Shown: piece after piece, positions 63,922 to 64,000 of the stretch | How positions within the stretch are numbered: position 1 is the stretch's first letter | Layout: every line of letters starts with the position of its first letter | NCBI RefSeq assembly: GCF_006363955.1 | Contig: NZ_CP040948.1 | Location: 744,001-808,000 of the forward strand | Length of the DNA stretch: 64,000 nucleotides | Source of the DNA: Methylophilus medardicus | GTDB lineage: Bacteria; Pseudomonadota; Gammaproteobacteria; Burkholderiales; Methylophilaceae | Reading direction: 5' to 3' | Program-made: the position numbers and the translations under genes | The notes under the pieces: model-generated | Seen by the model: the letters and a program-made list of their open reading frames with translations, nothing else | What the model was told of the DNA's origin: nothing | The model's database searches: none

Positions 63922-64000
63922 TTAAATGGTCAGATCAGGTGCAATCGCAGCAGCGAGTTGTTGTTGGTTACCAATGGTGCCAATGTGGCGCGCCAACGCT
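63922..64000 (-). CDS. C-terminal end of an unrecognised gene (partial)
   Basis: The last codons of a minus-strand frame read ALARHIGTIGNQQQLAAAIAPDLTI and then TAA. The open frame continues beyond the window. It looks like ordinary soluble protein sequence but is too short to name. Confidence 0.5.
   Translation of the reverse strand, partial: ALARHIGTIGNQQQLAAAIAPDLTI

Overview
The window reads as a contiguous piece of core chromosome from a betaproteobacterium. Inference from gene content: the order thrS-infC-rpmI-rplT-pheS-pheT-ihfA-merR-tRNA, the cluster ribE-ribBX-algH-ruvX-pyrR-pyrB-pyrC', a Gcr-type 'SpecificRecomb' membrane protein and a Nudix-ThiE fusion fit that class. The family Methylophilaceae (Methylotenera/Methylophilus-like) is my best guess, but nothing here proves it. 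Coding density is very high, many neighbours overlap by 1-11 bases, and I see no insertion sequence, prophage, CRISPR array, rRNA gene or replication origin. No stretch above 300 bases lacks a gene.

Layout. 1-2.6 kb, minus strand: start of feoB, feoA behind a probable Fur box, then ppiC-like / bolA / yciI / yciB. 2.7-4.9 kb, plus: rnm, yciO and a site-2-protease-like membrane peptidase. 4.9-8.6 kb, minus: a giant DUF748 (AsmA-like) protein. 8.7-15.7 kb: corC, a small secreted protein, mscL (minus), panC, panD, rsfS, rlmH, phrB, mlaA. 15.8-20.9 kb: pmbA (minus), yjgA and a cysteine-less TusA-like protein (plus), then the SpecificRecomb membrane protein and a PDZ protein (minus). 20.9-29.8 kb, plus: mog, vanZ-like, thiL, pgpA, pncC, recA, recX, alaS, lysC, interrupted only by a His/Gly-rich secreted protein on minus. 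29.9-30.2 kb: tRNA-Ser(GCU) and tRNA-Arg(ACG). 30.4-35.0 kb: ispB, pilD, coaE, zapD, yacG and a copper chaperone. 35.0-39.0 kb, minus: small or poorly known genes, the Nudix-ThiE fusion and a DUF815 ATPase. 39.1-41.2 kb: maf and rng. 41.2-43.4 kb, minus: yggS-proC-yggT. 43.4-45.6 kb: pilT and pilU. 45.7-51.3 kb, minus: a seven-gene overlapping riboflavin/pyrimidine operon. 51.4-55.6 kb: zinc peptidase, Nudix, NAD-binding protein, MltB, and a 2OG-Fe oxygenase on minus. 55.7-63.8 kb: tRNA-Val(GAC), the translation operon thrS to merR, and tRNA-Pro(GGG). The last bases hold the end of an unrecognised minus-strand gene.

Themes. Translation and ribosome maturation dominate (three aminoacyl-tRNA synthetases, IF3, L20, L35, RsfS, RlmH, YjgA, RNase G, RNase AM, four tRNAs). 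Other groups serve cofactors (pantothenate/CoA, riboflavin, thiamine, molybdopterin, polyprenyl diphosphate), type IV pilus retraction and processing, and envelope maintenance (MlaA, MltB, MscL, DUF748, PmbA).

Most notable observations. (1) All four tRNA genes, although at three separate loci, are immediately preceded in the presumed primary transcript by a strong stem-loop whose sequence differs each time. (2) Several enzyme-like proteins have lost signature residues: the dihydroorotase (a pseudo-enzyme probably structural for ATCase), the RibA half of RibBX, a TusA-like protein with Ser for the active Cys, and the ThiE half of the Nudix fusion. (3) infC has no AUG/GUG/UUG start that fits its N-terminus and appears to begin at AUA or AUU.
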